A DNA stretch of 14,739 bases from NCBI GenBank assembly GCA_012103495.1, contig WLWR01000018.1:1-14739 (forward strand), read 5' to 3'. Positions 1 to 7,110 of this stretch are shown piece after piece (position 1 is the first letter of the stretch; the number at the start of each line of letters is the position of its first letter). This stretch comes from Legionellales bacterium. GTDB lineage: Bacteria > Pseudomonadota > Gammaproteobacteria > WLWR01. The position numbers and the translations under genes are program-made. The notes under the pieces are model-generated. The model was not told where the DNA came from and searched no databases. It saw only the letters and a list, made by a program, of their open reading frames with translations.

Positions 1-59
1 TGAAAGCCTTGGAAGCCCTGAAATCCTTGCGGTCCTTGGGGTCCTTGCAGTCCGACTCC
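1..59 (-). repeat. Collagen-like Gly-X-Y coding repeat
   Basis: Read on the minus strand in the frame of the NRPS-type gene, codons 278-296 give G-V-G-L-Q, then GPQ twice and GFQ twice, running off the window. Glycine falls every third residue from codon 280 onward, and Gln fills the Y position throughout. The repeat codons are near-identical (CAAGGA or CAAGGC), so this is a low-complexity tract that may well continue beyond the edge. Collagen-like triplets are known in Legionella surface proteins, but their presence after an adenylation A3 motif is unexpected. Confidence 0.8.
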
Positions 60-890
60 AGGTAAGCCTGTTGAGCCAGACGTATACATAATGTAAGCCA
101 ATGTATCAGGTTCAACACGGGTTTGTGGGCATGACAGTTCTTCTGTTGAAATAATCTGATTTAATTCAGAAAAGGTGATTTTATTGATATTGCACTTGGA
201 AAATAAATCCATGTGTTGATCATCAATAAGCAAATGTGTGGGTTGGGCGTCATTTACGATAAACATCAAACGTTCTTGTGGGTAATCGGGACTTAATGGG
301 ACATATGCTGCGCCTGCTTTCATAATCCCCAGTATTCCTGTGATCATATTGACACCGCGATCAACACATAAAGCAATGGCTTGATGGGGTGCTATGACAT
401 AGTTGCTTAGGTATTGGGCCAATTGATTGGTGCGATGTTGCAATGCTTTATAAGTTAGGGCTTCATAGTGCAAGGATTGATGTGCTGCAATTACTGCAAT
501 GTTATCAGGATTTTTTTGAGCTTGTGAATCTATCAACTCTATAATGGTTTTACCCAAATAGTCGTTGCGCTGTGTATCGTTCCAATGGACTATTAATTTT
601 TTGTAATCAGAAACTAATAACAAATGATGATTATTGAGCTCTATGGGGGTTGTATCTTCGCCTGCCAACATACAGAAAATAAAATCAGTTGCATTTAATT
701 GATCAATGGATGTGATGGGTTGTATAGCTTGTTCATTTGCCCATTGACTCAATGTGGGGTCTTGGGTAATCAACCCTTTGATAGGGTGCTGATCTTTTAA
801 TAACTGGGTAAGAATTTTTTTGATGTGGATGGCATTGCCAAGGATGTGACAGTAAAATCTTATTTTGTCATTCATTAGCGTACTACTCAT
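1..890 (-). CDS. NRPS-type adenylation protein, N-terminal part, fused to collagen-like sequence (partial)
   Basis: An open frame of 296 codons runs from ATG at 890 off the left edge with no stop. Residues 1 to about 95 resemble the degenerate formyltransferase-like N-terminal domain found at the front of some NRPS proteins (a stretch reading HPIKGLITQDPTLSQWA). An AMP-binding adenylation domain begins near residue 108: core A1 is LTYKAL (145-150), A2 is IMKAGAAYVPLSPDYP (189-204) and A3 is YTSGSTGLP (269-277). Such domains activate an amino acid as its adenylate in peptide assembly lines. A normal A3 continues as Lys-Gly. Here the Lys is missing and the frame continues into Gly-X-Y triplets, so the rest of the adenylation fold is absent. 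It could be a broken gene, a real fusion or an assembly join. No clear Shine-Dalgarno precedes 890; ATG at 875 is an alternative start. The adenylation assignment is firm and the N-terminal domain call is tentative. Confidence 0.85.
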   Translation of the reverse strand, partial: MSSTLMNDKIRFYCHILGNAIHIKKILTQLLKDQHPIKGLITQDPTLSQWANEQAIQPITSIDQLNATDFIFCMLAGEDTTPIELNNHHLLLVSDYKKLIVHWNDTQRNDYLGKTIIELIDSQAQKNPDNIAVIAAHQSLHYEALTYKALQHRTNQLAQYLSNYVIAPHQAIALCVDRGVNMITGILGIMKAGAAYVPLSPDYPQERLMFIVNDAQPTHLLIDDQHMDLFSKCNINKITFSELNQIISTEELSCPQTRVEPDTLAYIMYTSGSTGLPGVGLQGPQGPQGFQGFQGF

Positions 891-1279
891 TAATTTAAAA
901 TAAATAAAATCTCTGATATCAAAATGGTTGACTTTGCAGGTGGATTTGGTAACCACGGGGTGGACGATAATACACAGCAATTAGTAGTATCTACATTTTT
1001 AGCATAGTGAACAAAGTACCATTGAGGTGGCCTGATGCCAACCGTCAATAGGGCTCGTATCTTGAAGGGGAGTGATAATTCAAGATCAATGGGATTAAGT
1101 CATTAGTTAAGTGGGATTTAGAGGATTGCTCTGATGAACACAGGCATTCTTGCATCGGGAGGGCAAGTTTGCCTTGGAAAGGTTGAGATTGCTTGTAAAT
1201 TATGACTTATGATAAAATTCGCACAATCGAAATATCAAAAGAAATTCCAATAATTCCTGATACTTGTCCAGTTTCATTA

Positions 1280-1338
1280 TATACCCATCGTACTTGCAGC
1301 TGCGAATTTTAAGCGCACATTGGATGGCATCTTGCGGC
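1280..1338 (+). repeat. Dispersed intergenic repeat, copy A
   Basis: The copy begins TATACCCATCGTACTTG, then CAGCTGCGAATTTT, and ends with TGGATGGCATCTTGCG. The head matches copies B to F elsewhere in the window. The tail (GGCATCTTGCG) matches copy E and resembles copy D. A perfect palindrome follows directly (1340-1353). It lies in the leader region of ftsE. Confidence 0.7.
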
Positions 1339-1413
1339 GTTTTTCATGAAAAAAATTCTCGAATGACCATGTCATTTTTAAGTGTCCGTAAGCAATAGAC
1401 TGATTGTAGCTAT

Positions 1414-1441
1414 TTCACTGTTCTCCCACACAAGGTAAAAT
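1414..1441 (+). promoter_or_regulatory. Candidate sigma-70 promoter for ftsE
   Basis: TTCACT (1414-1419) and TAAAAT (1436-1441) are separated by 16 bases, about 45 bases ahead of the chosen ftsE start. The match to consensus is moderate and nothing else supports it. Confidence 0.35.
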
Positions 1442-1485
1442 ACAGGCCATTTCATTGAGTGGATATGGGTAAGGTATCGAATATC

Positions 1486-2148
1486 ATGATTGAATTTAAC
1501 AATGTTAGTAAGCGTTACCCCAGTGGGCAGGAAGCATTGACGCAGGTGAGTTTTGAATTGGATACGGGAGAAATGGCATTTCTCACCGGTCATTCTGGTG
1601 CGGGAAAAAGCACTTTATTAAAATTAATCGCCTTGATCGAGCGCCCCAGTCAAGGACAGGTGATTGTTAATCAACACAATTTGGTGCGGTTGACTAAACA
1701 GCAAGCACCTTGGTTACGACGTTGTATGGGAATTATTTTTCAAGATCCGCATTTATTGATGGATCGCAGTGTGTTTGATAACGTTGCATTACCATTGCGC
1801 ATCGTTGGTTATCGCCAATCAGAGATTGGACGCCGGGTGCGAGCTGCCTTAGATAAAGTGAATTTATTGCATAAAGAAAAAACTTTTCCTGATGCACTGT
1901 CTTGCGGTGAGCAACAACGAGTGGGTATTGCTCGCGCGGTGGTGCACAAACCTAATATTTTATTGGCCGATGAACCCACCGGCAATTTGGATCCTCAATT
2001 GTCCTCGGAAATTATGGATTTGTTTGAGCAATTCAATCAGGTTGGGGTGACGGTGTTAATCGCTAGTCACGACTTGGGTTTAATCGCGGCTAAAAAACAT
2101 CGCATTCTAACTTTACAACAAGGGAGGTTAACATCATGGGGCGCTTAG
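1486..2148 (+). CDS. ftsE: Cell division ATP-binding protein FtsE
   Basis: FtsE is the cytoplasmic ATPase of the FtsEX complex. It works with membrane protein FtsX at the septum to control peptidoglycan hydrolases and divisome assembly. From the start used here (220 residues) the ABC motifs are in order: Walker A GHSGAGKS (35-42), Q-loop IIFQD, signature LSCGEQQR (from 138), Walker B ILLADEPTGNLD (from 158) and the H-loop His in IASHD (195). The start was chosen because family members begin with a short Met-Ile-x-Phe strand; GTG at 1459 or ATG at 1465 would add 9 or 7 residues. The signature has Cys where LSGGE is usual. The 3' end overlaps ftsX by 13 bases, so translation is probably coupled. 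Identification is secure and the exact start less so. Confidence 0.93.
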   Translation: MIEFNNVSKRYPSGQEALTQVSFELDTGEMAFLTGHSGAGKSTLLKLIALIERPSQGQVIVNQHNLVRLTKQQAPWLRRCMGIIFQDPHLLMDRSVFDNVALPLRIVGYRQSEIGRRVRAALDKVNLLHKEKTFPDALSCGEQQRVGIARAVVHKPNILLADEPTGNLDPQLSSEIMDLFEQFNQVGVTVLIASHDLGLIAAKKHRILTLQQGRLTSWGA

Positions 2149-3110
2149 CATCTTCTCAACGAATGTCTCAACCTTCCAAGCGACAATATTATTCATTGTT
2201 TGGTTTTTTAACCCGCCATATCCAAGCGGCTGGATTCAGTTGGCGGCGATTGTGGCGTGCGCCATTGGCCAGTTTGATGACAATTGGGGTGATTGGTATT
2301 GCATTGTGTTTACCACTGGTGCTGTTTGTTCTGGTACAAAACGCACAAATGCTGACTACCAACTTGGATCATAGAGGTCAGGTGAATTTGTTTTTGGAAT
2401 CGTCTTTAACGGAAACAGAATTGAATGAAATTTTCCAAGCGTTGCAAATCGATGTTGCTGTTGCCAATTTCCATTATATTTCTCCGGAACAAGGATTGGA
2501 GGATTTGCAGCGTGAAACGGGATTGAGTGACATTTTGCAAACGTTACCGAATAATCCATTGCCGGGAGTGATTGAAGTGACGCCCGCCCCTGAGGTGATT
2601 CAGCAAGATCGTCTGCAATCGTTTAGTCAATCCTTACAGCAATTGCCTTACGTGGCATCTGCTAAATTGGATATGCAATGGTTGCAACGGTTGAATTACA
2701 TCGTTAACGTGGCGCAGCAAGCGGTAAACGCTTTGTTGGTATTATTGTCATTGGCCGTGCTGTTGATTGTCAGCAATACTATTCGGTTGGCGACTCAAAA
2801 TCGCCGCCAGGAAATTATTGTTTGTAAATTAATCGGGGCACACAATCGATTTGTCCGTCGTCCTTTTTTATACAGTGGTATATGGTATGGATTGCTGGGT
2901 GGTTTGGTCGCTTGGGGATTCGTCACGGGTTTATTGTGGTGGTTGTATGCACCTATGCAACGTTTGGTGAACAGTTATTATTTAGAATATCATTTCACAG
3001 GGTTGTCTTGGACGACCACTTTGTTGCTGATTGGTTTGAGTGTTGGTTTGGGTTGGTTGGGATCTCTTATTGCGGTCAATCGACAAATCGCGGCCATGGA
3101 GCCAACCTAA
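2136..3110 (+). CDS. ftsX: Cell division protein FtsX
   Basis: FtsX is the inner-membrane partner of FtsE. Its large periplasmic loop passes the ATPase signal to amidase activators. The 324 residues show the expected topology: a cytoplasmic N-terminus rich in basic residues, a first membrane segment near 47-68, a periplasmic domain of about 120 residues (70-190), and three more segments near 194-217, 245-270 and 292-314. A strong Shine-Dalgarno (GGGAGGT) precedes the ATG inside the end of ftsE. In most gammaproteobacteria ftsEX sits between ftsY and rpoH; here yicC follows instead. Length and topology are normal for the family. Confidence 0.93.
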   Translation: MGRLASSQRMSQPSKRQYYSLFGFLTRHIQAAGFSWRRLWRAPLASLMTIGVIGIALCLPLVLFVLVQNAQMLTTNLDHRGQVNLFLESSLTETELNEIFQALQIDVAVANFHYISPEQGLEDLQRETGLSDILQTLPNNPLPGVIEVTPAPEVIQQDRLQSFSQSLQQLPYVASAKLDMQWLQRLNYIVNVAQQAVNALLVLLSLAVLLIVSNTIRLATQNRRQEIIVCKLIGAHNRFVRRPFLYSGIWYGLLGGLVAWGFVTGLLWWLYAPMQRLVNSYYLEYHFTGLSWTTTLLLIGLSVGLGWLGSLIAVNRQIAAMEPT

Positions 3111-3123
3111 TTGAATACTATGA

Positions 3124-3186
3124 ATGCCATCTGAAATATTATTCCAACCGTGAATATAGTTCGCATCTTCAAGTACGATAGGTATA
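3124..3186 (-). repeat. Dispersed intergenic repeat, copy B
   Basis: Read on the minus strand this copy gives TATACCTATCGTACTTG then AAGATGCGAAC, and about 30 bases later GATGGCAT, matching the head and part of the tail of copy A. It fills most of the gap between ftsX and yicC. On the plus strand its end supplies TATACT (3183-3188) with TTCGCA 17 bases upstream (3160-3165), so it might act as a weak promoter for yicC; that is only inference. Confidence 0.6.
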
Positions 3187-3224
3187 CTAGCCGATACTGA
3201 AACAGTGAAGAATAAAAGACATCT

Positions 3225-4091
3225 ATGATTCAGAGTATGACTGCTTTTGCTCGCTATGTAATGAAGGCTGATTGGGGATTGGCAACTTGGGAAATTAAAA
3301 GTGTTAATCATCGATATTTGGAAATGAACATTCGTTTGCCAGAGGTCTTGCGTGAGTTGGAAATGCAAGTGCGCGCTGATTTGAAACAAACACTGACCCG
3401 AGGCAAAATCGATGTAATTTTGAATTGGCAAGTGACCGATGAACAAGTATCGAGTTTGAGCTTGAATAATTCATTGGTGCAATCACTGAACCAGGTTGGT
3501 CGCTCGTTGGTGATGTTGACTGAGAATGCCGCCCCCCTGCGTGCGATTGATATTTTACAGTGGCCAGGCGTAGTAACTCAAAATACAGTCCTGATTCCAG
3601 CCATTCAGCAAGATATATTGACAAGTTTGCAACAAGCGCTTACCCAGTTGCTCCAAAATAGAGCGCAAGAAGGCAAAGAAATAACGAATATGATTTATGA
3701 GCGAATGGATAAAATGCAGTGGCATATTACCCAGGCGCAACAAGTGCAAGCACGTGAGTTGCTTTTGCAGCGTGAAAAAATACAAGAACGATTGAAACAA
3801 GCAAAGATTACCTTGGATGCTAATCGCTTGGAACAGGAAATGGTGATGTTAGCCAATAAAATGGATCTCGCCGAAGAATTGGAGCGGTTGACGATTCACC
3901 TTGCCCAGATGCGACAAACTTTGGAACAAGGACAAGTATGTGGTCGCCGATTGGATTTCTTATTGCAAGAATTAAATCGGGAAGCCAACACGTTGGGGGC
4001 CAAAGCTTTGCACACACTGGTAACCCAAGCCAGTATTGAAATGAAAGTATTAATCGAACAAATGCGCGAACAAGTGCAGAACCTTGAGTAA
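3225..4091 (+). CDS. yicC: YicC/YloC family endoribonuclease
   Basis: This 288-residue protein has the two halves typical of YicC. The N-terminal domain carries the near-diagnostic stretch EIKSVNHRYLEMNIRLPE (23-40), and the C-terminal DUF1732-type domain carries RRLDFLLQELNREANTLGAK (about 241-260). Residues between about 150 and 235 are helical, Gln/Glu-rich and probably coiled coil. YicC family members have been described as endoribonucleases that act on RNA, including a small RNA in E. coli; the role here is inferred. The ATG has only a weak Shine-Dalgarno (GAAGAA some distance upstream). It ends 3 bases before rlmB, so the two are probably one transcript. In E. coli yicC neighbours rph and pyrE, so this context differs. 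Confidence 0.92.
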   Translation: MIQSMTAFARYVMKADWGLATWEIKSVNHRYLEMNIRLPEVLRELEMQVRADLKQTLTRGKIDVILNWQVTDEQVSSLSLNNSLVQSLNQVGRSLVMLTENAAPLRAIDILQWPGVVTQNTVLIPAIQQDILTSLQQALTQLLQNRAQEGKEITNMIYERMDKMQWHITQAQQVQARELLLQREKIQERLKQAKITLDANRLEQEMVMLANKMDLAEELERLTIHLAQMRQTLEQGQVCGRRLDFLLQELNREANTLGAKALHTLVTQASIEMKVLIEQMREQVQNLE

Positions 4092-4094
4092 GAA

Positions 4095-4841
4095 ATGATG
4101 GAAAAACCGATTGTTTATGGGATGCATGCGGTCTTGGCATTGTTGACGCAAACACCATCGCCTATCGTGCAATTGCTGTGTCAACAGGAGCGTCAAGATC
4201 GACGAATGCAACAGTTAACTGAGCATGCTCAACAACAAAATATTCCCATCGTATGGTTAGCCAAACAAACATTGGATCGCAAGTTTCCAAATATATTGCA
4301 TCAAGGTGTGGTTGCGGTATGTGAAGCCTTGCCTGAATGGGGGGCTGAAGACTTGCCAAGATTATTAGAATCGTTGGATGAGCCGGCTTTTTTATTGTTA
4401 CTGGACGGGGTGACTGATCCTCATAATTTAGGTGCGTGCTTGCGATCAGCCGATGCCGCCGGGGTTCATGCAGTGATTGCGCCAAAAGCCAAAGCGGTGG
4501 GATTAACCGCTACTGTGAGAAAAGTAGCATGCGGTGCTGCCGAGCAAGTACCGTTTATTCAAGTACCAAATTTAAGTCAAACGATCGAATGGATTAAACA
4601 ACAAGGAATTTGGGTTTACGGATTTGCTAGTGAAGCTTCACAATCGTTTTATCAATTAGATACGACCACTGCTATTGCTTGGGTGATGGGAGCGGAAGGC
4701 TCGGGATTGAGACGACTGACCCGTGAACGGTGCGATGAATTGGTGTGCATTCCTATGCAAGGGAGTGTTGCCAGTTTGAATGTTTCGGTTGCTACTGGCA
4801 TTGCCTGTTTTGAAGTAAGAAGACAGCGCCAATTAAAATAA
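4095..4841 (+). CDS. rlmB: 23S rRNA (guanosine-2'-O-)-methyltransferase RlmB
   Basis: RlmB is a SPOUT-class, SAM-dependent enzyme that 2'-O-methylates G2251 in the peptidyl-transferase P-loop of 23S rRNA. The 248 residues show a short substrate-binding N-terminal domain (about 1-80) and a trefoil-knot catalytic domain with all three motifs: LLDGVTDPHNLGACLRSADA (102-121, with Asn111 and Arg117), VMGAEGSGLRRLTRE (197-211) and GSVASLNVSVATGIACFE (223-240). Two adjacent ATG codons (4095, 4098) are possible starts. It almost abuts yicC. It converges with sodB, with a repeat copy and a hairpin in the gap. Confidence 0.94.
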   Translation: MMEKPIVYGMHAVLALLTQTPSPIVQLLCQQERQDRRMQQLTEHAQQQNIPIVWLAKQTLDRKFPNILHQGVVAVCEALPEWGAEDLPRLLESLDEPAFLLLLDGVTDPHNLGACLRSADAAGVHAVIAPKAKAVGLTATVRKVACGAAEQVPFIQVPNLSQTIEWIKQQGIWVYGFASEASQSFYQLDTTTAIAWVMGAEGSGLRRLTRERCDELVCIPMQGSVASLNVSVATGIACFEVRRQRQLK

Positions 4842-4886
4842 GTGTAGCGATTCGATTGTCATCACTTTAAATCTCGGTGAAAACCT

Positions 4887-4908
4887 AGCTTCAAGTACGA
4901 TGGGTTAT
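4887..4908 (-). repeat. Dispersed intergenic repeat, copy C (head only)
   Basis: On the minus strand it reads ATAACCCATCGTACTTG then AAGCT, matching the head of copies A and E. The TGCGAA part and the tail are not recognisable. It lies in the gap between the convergent rlmB and sodB genes. Confidence 0.55.
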
Positions 4909-4936
4909 GGTTACTAATTTTCTATGTATTAGAGAA

Positions 4937-4966
4937 GGTTGGAGCTATTGACGAACCGCTCCAACC
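4937..4966. terminator. Hairpin between convergent rlmB and sodB
   Basis: Perfect 9-base arms GGTTGGAGC and GCTCCAACC are separated by 12 bases, just past the sodB stop. Neither strand has a good U-tract after the stem, so it is a weak intrinsic terminator at best. Its place between two converging genes suggests a transcript end. Confidence 0.4.
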
Positions 4967-4984
4967 CAGATGTGAATGGAAAAA

Positions 4985-5566
4985 TTATTGTTCTAAATTG
5001 TTTGCGACGAATTCCCAATTGACCAATTGCCAAAAAGCTTCCATGTATTTAGGGCGTGCATTGCGATAATCAATATAATAAGCATGTTCCCACACATCGC
5101 AGGTGAGTAAGGCTTGTTGGCCTTCGGTCATCGGTGTGCCAGCATTGGAAGTGCTGACTATGGCCAAAGAGTCATCTTTTTGTTTGACCAACCAAGCCCA
5201 ACCAGAACCAAATGTTTTGATCGCGGTATCGTTAAATTGTTGTTTGAATTGTTCAAATGAACCAAAGTGATGATCGATGGCTTGCGCAAGTTCTCCACCG
5301 GGTGTACCGCCGCCTTGTGGTGCCAAGCAATGCCAGTAGAAAGTATGATTCCACACTTGCGCGGCATTATTAAACAATCCACCTGAGGATTTTTTAATAA
5401 TATCTTCTAGGGAGTGGTTTTCAAATTCAGTCCCCGGGATCAATTTATTTAAATTGTCCACGTAGGTTTTATGATGTTTCCCATAATGGTATTCCAATGT
5501 TTCTGCTGAAATATGTGGGTTTAACGCATCTTTTGCGTAAGGTAATTCAGGTAATGCAAAACTCAT
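4985..5566 (-). CDS. sodB: Superoxide dismutase [Fe]
   Basis: SodB converts superoxide to hydrogen peroxide and oxygen in the cytoplasm using iron. The 193-residue length is normal. The metal ligands are in place: His27, His74, Asp157 and His161 (in CDVWEHAYYIDYRN). Gln70 in FNNAAQVWNH is the second-sphere Gln typical of iron rather than manganese enzymes. The ATG has a strong Shine-Dalgarno (AAGGAG, about 8 bases upstream). A weak promoter candidate lies upstream (TTGCGT at 5645-5640 and TACACT at 5622-5617, minus strand, 17 apart). It is divergent from grxD and a peroxiredoxin, forming a reactive-oxygen defence block. Confidence 0.96.
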   Translation of the reverse strand: MSFALPELPYAKDALNPHISAETLEYHYGKHHKTYVDNLNKLIPGTEFENHSLEDIIKKSSGGLFNNAAQVWNHTFYWHCLAPQGGGTPGGELAQAIDHHFGSFEQFKQQFNDTAIKTFGSGWAWLVKQKDDSLAIVSTSNAGTPMTEGQQALLTCDVWEHAYYIDYRNARPKYMEAFWQLVNWEFVANNLEQ

Positions 5567-5686
5567 AACAAAGGCTCCTTAGATAATTTAATTATTAGGT
5601 GATCGCGTCGTCGCCAAGTGTAGTGAGACCACACAGTGAACGCAACCTCTTGTGTAAAGTGGTTGAAAATAAAGGAATTGGCCTTA

Positions 5687-5780
5687 TATACCCATTCCAC
5701 CTCAAGAGGCGAACTCTACTGACCGTCAGCAATCAAATTTTAGGTGACATTTTAAGTGTGCATTGGGTGGTATCTTGAAG
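5687..5780 (+). repeat. Dispersed intergenic repeat, copy D
   Basis: The head reads TATACCCATTCCACCTC then AAGAGGCGAAC. After an extra stretch of about 30 bases the tail resumes as ATTTTAAGTGTGCATTGGG then TGGTATCTTGAAG, which parallels copy A. It lies between the divergent sodB and grxD genes, so it sits within or beside both promoter regions. A perfect palindrome follows immediately (5782-5803). Confidence 0.65.
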
Positions 5781-5781
5781 C

Positions 5782-5803
5782 GAGATGAGTATATACTCAT
5801 CTC
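5782..5803. promoter_or_regulatory. Perfect 22-base palindrome upstream of grxD
   Basis: Arms GAGATGAGTAT and ATACTCATCTC form an uninterrupted dyad 29 bases ahead of the grxD ATG. It could be an operator for a dimeric regulator, an RNA hairpin in the leader, or simply the variable tail of repeat copy D. The sequence alone does not decide between these. Confidence 0.4.
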
Positions 5804-5832
5804 ACAATTGTTTTACATAGTGAAGGTGATTC

Positions 5833-6153
5833 ATGGATACATTAGAGCGGATTAAACAACAAATAGCTGAACATCCGATTATTTTATATATGAAAGGCAG
5901 TCCAGACATGCCTCAATGTGGCTTTTCAGCACGTGCGGTGCAAGCTTTGGAGCAATGCGATGCTAAATTTGCGTATGTAGATATTCTGGCAAACCCAGAT
6001 ATTCGGCAAACATTGCCACACTATGCTGATTGGCCAACGTTTCCACAATTGTATATCCAAGGGGAATTAATTGGTGGTTCTGATATTATTGTCGAGCTAT
6101 TTGAAAGTGGTGAATTGCAAAAAATGTTAGCGCAAGTTGTGACTAAGCAGTAA
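5833..6153 (+). CDS. grxD: Monothiol glutaredoxin, CGFS type (Grx4)
   Basis: Monothiol CGFS glutaredoxins bind and transfer [2Fe-2S] clusters with glutathione and link iron-sulfur supply to iron sensing. The 106-residue protein has the active-site CGFS at 29-32, the preceding Lys21, the glutathione-binding WPTFPQLYI region (67-75) and the GGSDI turn (81-85). A good Shine-Dalgarno (GAAGGTG) precedes the ATG. The peroxiredoxin gene follows after 42 bases on the same strand, so they are probably co-transcribed. Divergent sodB completes an oxidative/iron stress group. Confidence 0.94.
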   Translation: MDTLERIKQQIAEHPIILYMKGSPDMPQCGFSARAVQALEQCDAKFAYVDILANPDIRQTLPHYADWPTFPQLYIQGELIGGSDIIVELFESGELQKMLAQVVTKQ

Positions 6154-6195
6154 CTTTTAATCATATTTGAAAATGAACCGAGGAGAAACCTAATT

Positions 6196-6801
6196 ATGAG
6201 TATTTTAGTTGGACGTCGTGCCCCAGATTTTACCGTGCCTGCTGTGTTGAGCAATGGTGAAATTAAAGATCAATTTAATTTTTCCCAGGCAACTGAAGGC
6301 AAACACAGTATTGTTTTCTTTTACCCATTGGATTTTACTTTTGTATGTCCTTCTGAATTGATTGCGTTGGATAAACGCATTGCAGCATTTAAAGAACGCA
6401 AAACCGAGGTGATTGCAGTATCAATCGATTCACAATTTACCCATTTAGCTTATCGTAATACACCAGTCAAACAGGGTGGCATCGGTCCGGTGCAATACAC
6501 TTTGGCAGCGGATGTGGCCCACACTGTTTGTCAAGCGTATGGCGTGGAACACCCAGAAGCCAAGGTGGCTTTTCGGGGTGCGTTTGTTATTGATTCCCAA
6601 GGTATTATACGGGCTCAGATTGTTAATGATTTACCCATTGGCCGAAATGTGGATGAATTACTGCGGTTGATTGATGCTGTGCAATTCCACGAACAACACG
6701 GAGAAGTGTGTCCCGCAGGTTGGCAAAAAGGTGATAAAGGTATGACTGCATCTCCTGCGGGTGTGGCGGATTATTTATCGGGTCATGCGGAACAATTGTA
6801 A
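6196..6801 (+). CDS. Typical 2-Cys peroxiredoxin (AhpC/Prx1 type)
   Basis: This thiol peroxidase reduces hydrogen peroxide and organic peroxides in the cytoplasm. In the 201 residues the peroxidatic Cys51 lies in PLDFTFVCPSE with Thr48 two positions before the FVC core, the active-site Arg is near 127, and the resolving Cys172 lies in EVCPAGW. The C-terminal part carries the Prx1-type tail after VCPAGW rather than a short AhpC-E. The Shine-Dalgarno GAGGAG sits about 10 bases before the ATG. Its partner reductase is not in the window. Names used for this family include ahpC and tsaA; I leave the symbol empty because the choice depends on the reductase. Confidence 0.94.
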   Translation: MSILVGRRAPDFTVPAVLSNGEIKDQFNFSQATEGKHSIVFFYPLDFTFVCPSELIALDKRIAAFKERKTEVIAVSIDSQFTHLAYRNTPVKQGGIGPVQYTLAADVAHTVCQAYGVEHPEAKVAFRGAFVIDSQGIIRAQIVNDLPIGRNVDELLRLIDAVQFHEQHGEVCPAGWQKGDKGMTASPAGVADYLSGHAEQL

Positions 6802-6815
6802 TAATTGTTGTAACC

Positions 6816-6871
6816 ATACCCATCGTATTTGAAGCTGCGAATTTTCAGTCTGCGGTGGGTGGCATCTTGCG
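6816..6871 (+). repeat. Dispersed intergenic repeat, copy E
   Basis: It reads ATACCCATCGTATTTG then AAGCTGCGAATTTTC, and ends GGTGGGTGGCATCTTGCG, the clearest head-plus-tail match to copy A. The tail is also the left arm of a perfect inverted repeat (6861-6901). It starts 15 bases after the peroxiredoxin stop. Confidence 0.7.
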
Positions 6872-6901
6872 ATTTTTTCAATTAAAAAATCGCAAGATGC
6901 C
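6861..6901 (+). terminator. Perfect 18-base-arm hairpin after the peroxiredoxin gene
   Basis: GGCATCTTGCGATTTTTT and its exact complement are separated by CAATT. The stem would be very stable and lies 60 bases past the stop, so it probably ends or protects the grxD-peroxiredoxin transcript. There is no U-tract after the stem; the T-run is inside it. The left arm is part of repeat copy E. Confidence 0.5.
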
Positions 6902-7110
6902 GTTTACTTCAAGCGGTGAACAGCATGGCAATTGCACTGAATTGATTCAATTTTCACTTCATTGTTTTGCTCCCAGTTGTAATACCTTCAACAGATATTG
7001 ATGATCCCATCCTGCTTTTTTCCGTTGGTAACTAATGCCTGTTTTTGTTGCTTTATCTTGCTTTAATGTAATTATTCACCAAAGCTGGCTTTTCGCTGAA
7101 TTGTGGTGAC
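6902..7110. other. Intergenic stretch with a possible gene remnant
   Basis: No intact gene. On the minus strand, 7075-6959 is open for 38 codons between two stops, without a normal start, and reads with coding-like composition (for example SYQRKKAGWDHQYLLKVLQL). It could be the tail of a decayed gene. I do not recognise the family and the call is weak. Confidence 0.2.

Larger units (their letters stand above)
891..1458. other. Gene-free stretch between the NRPS-type gene and ftsE
   Basis: This gap of about 570 bases lies between two divergent genes. It holds one copy of the dispersed repeat (1280-1338), a perfect 14-base palindrome TTTTTCATGAAAAA (1340-1353) and a plausible ftsE promoter (1414-1441). 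The part next to 890 is AT-rich and should contain the promoter of the NRPS-type gene, but I see no convincing -35/-10 pair there. No RNA gene or supported reading frame was recognised. Confidence 0.5.

Noticed and set aside
2982..3446. A minus-strand gene across the ftsX-yicC junction
   Set aside because: It runs antisense to two well-identified genes and shows no recognisable domain; it is a frame shadow.
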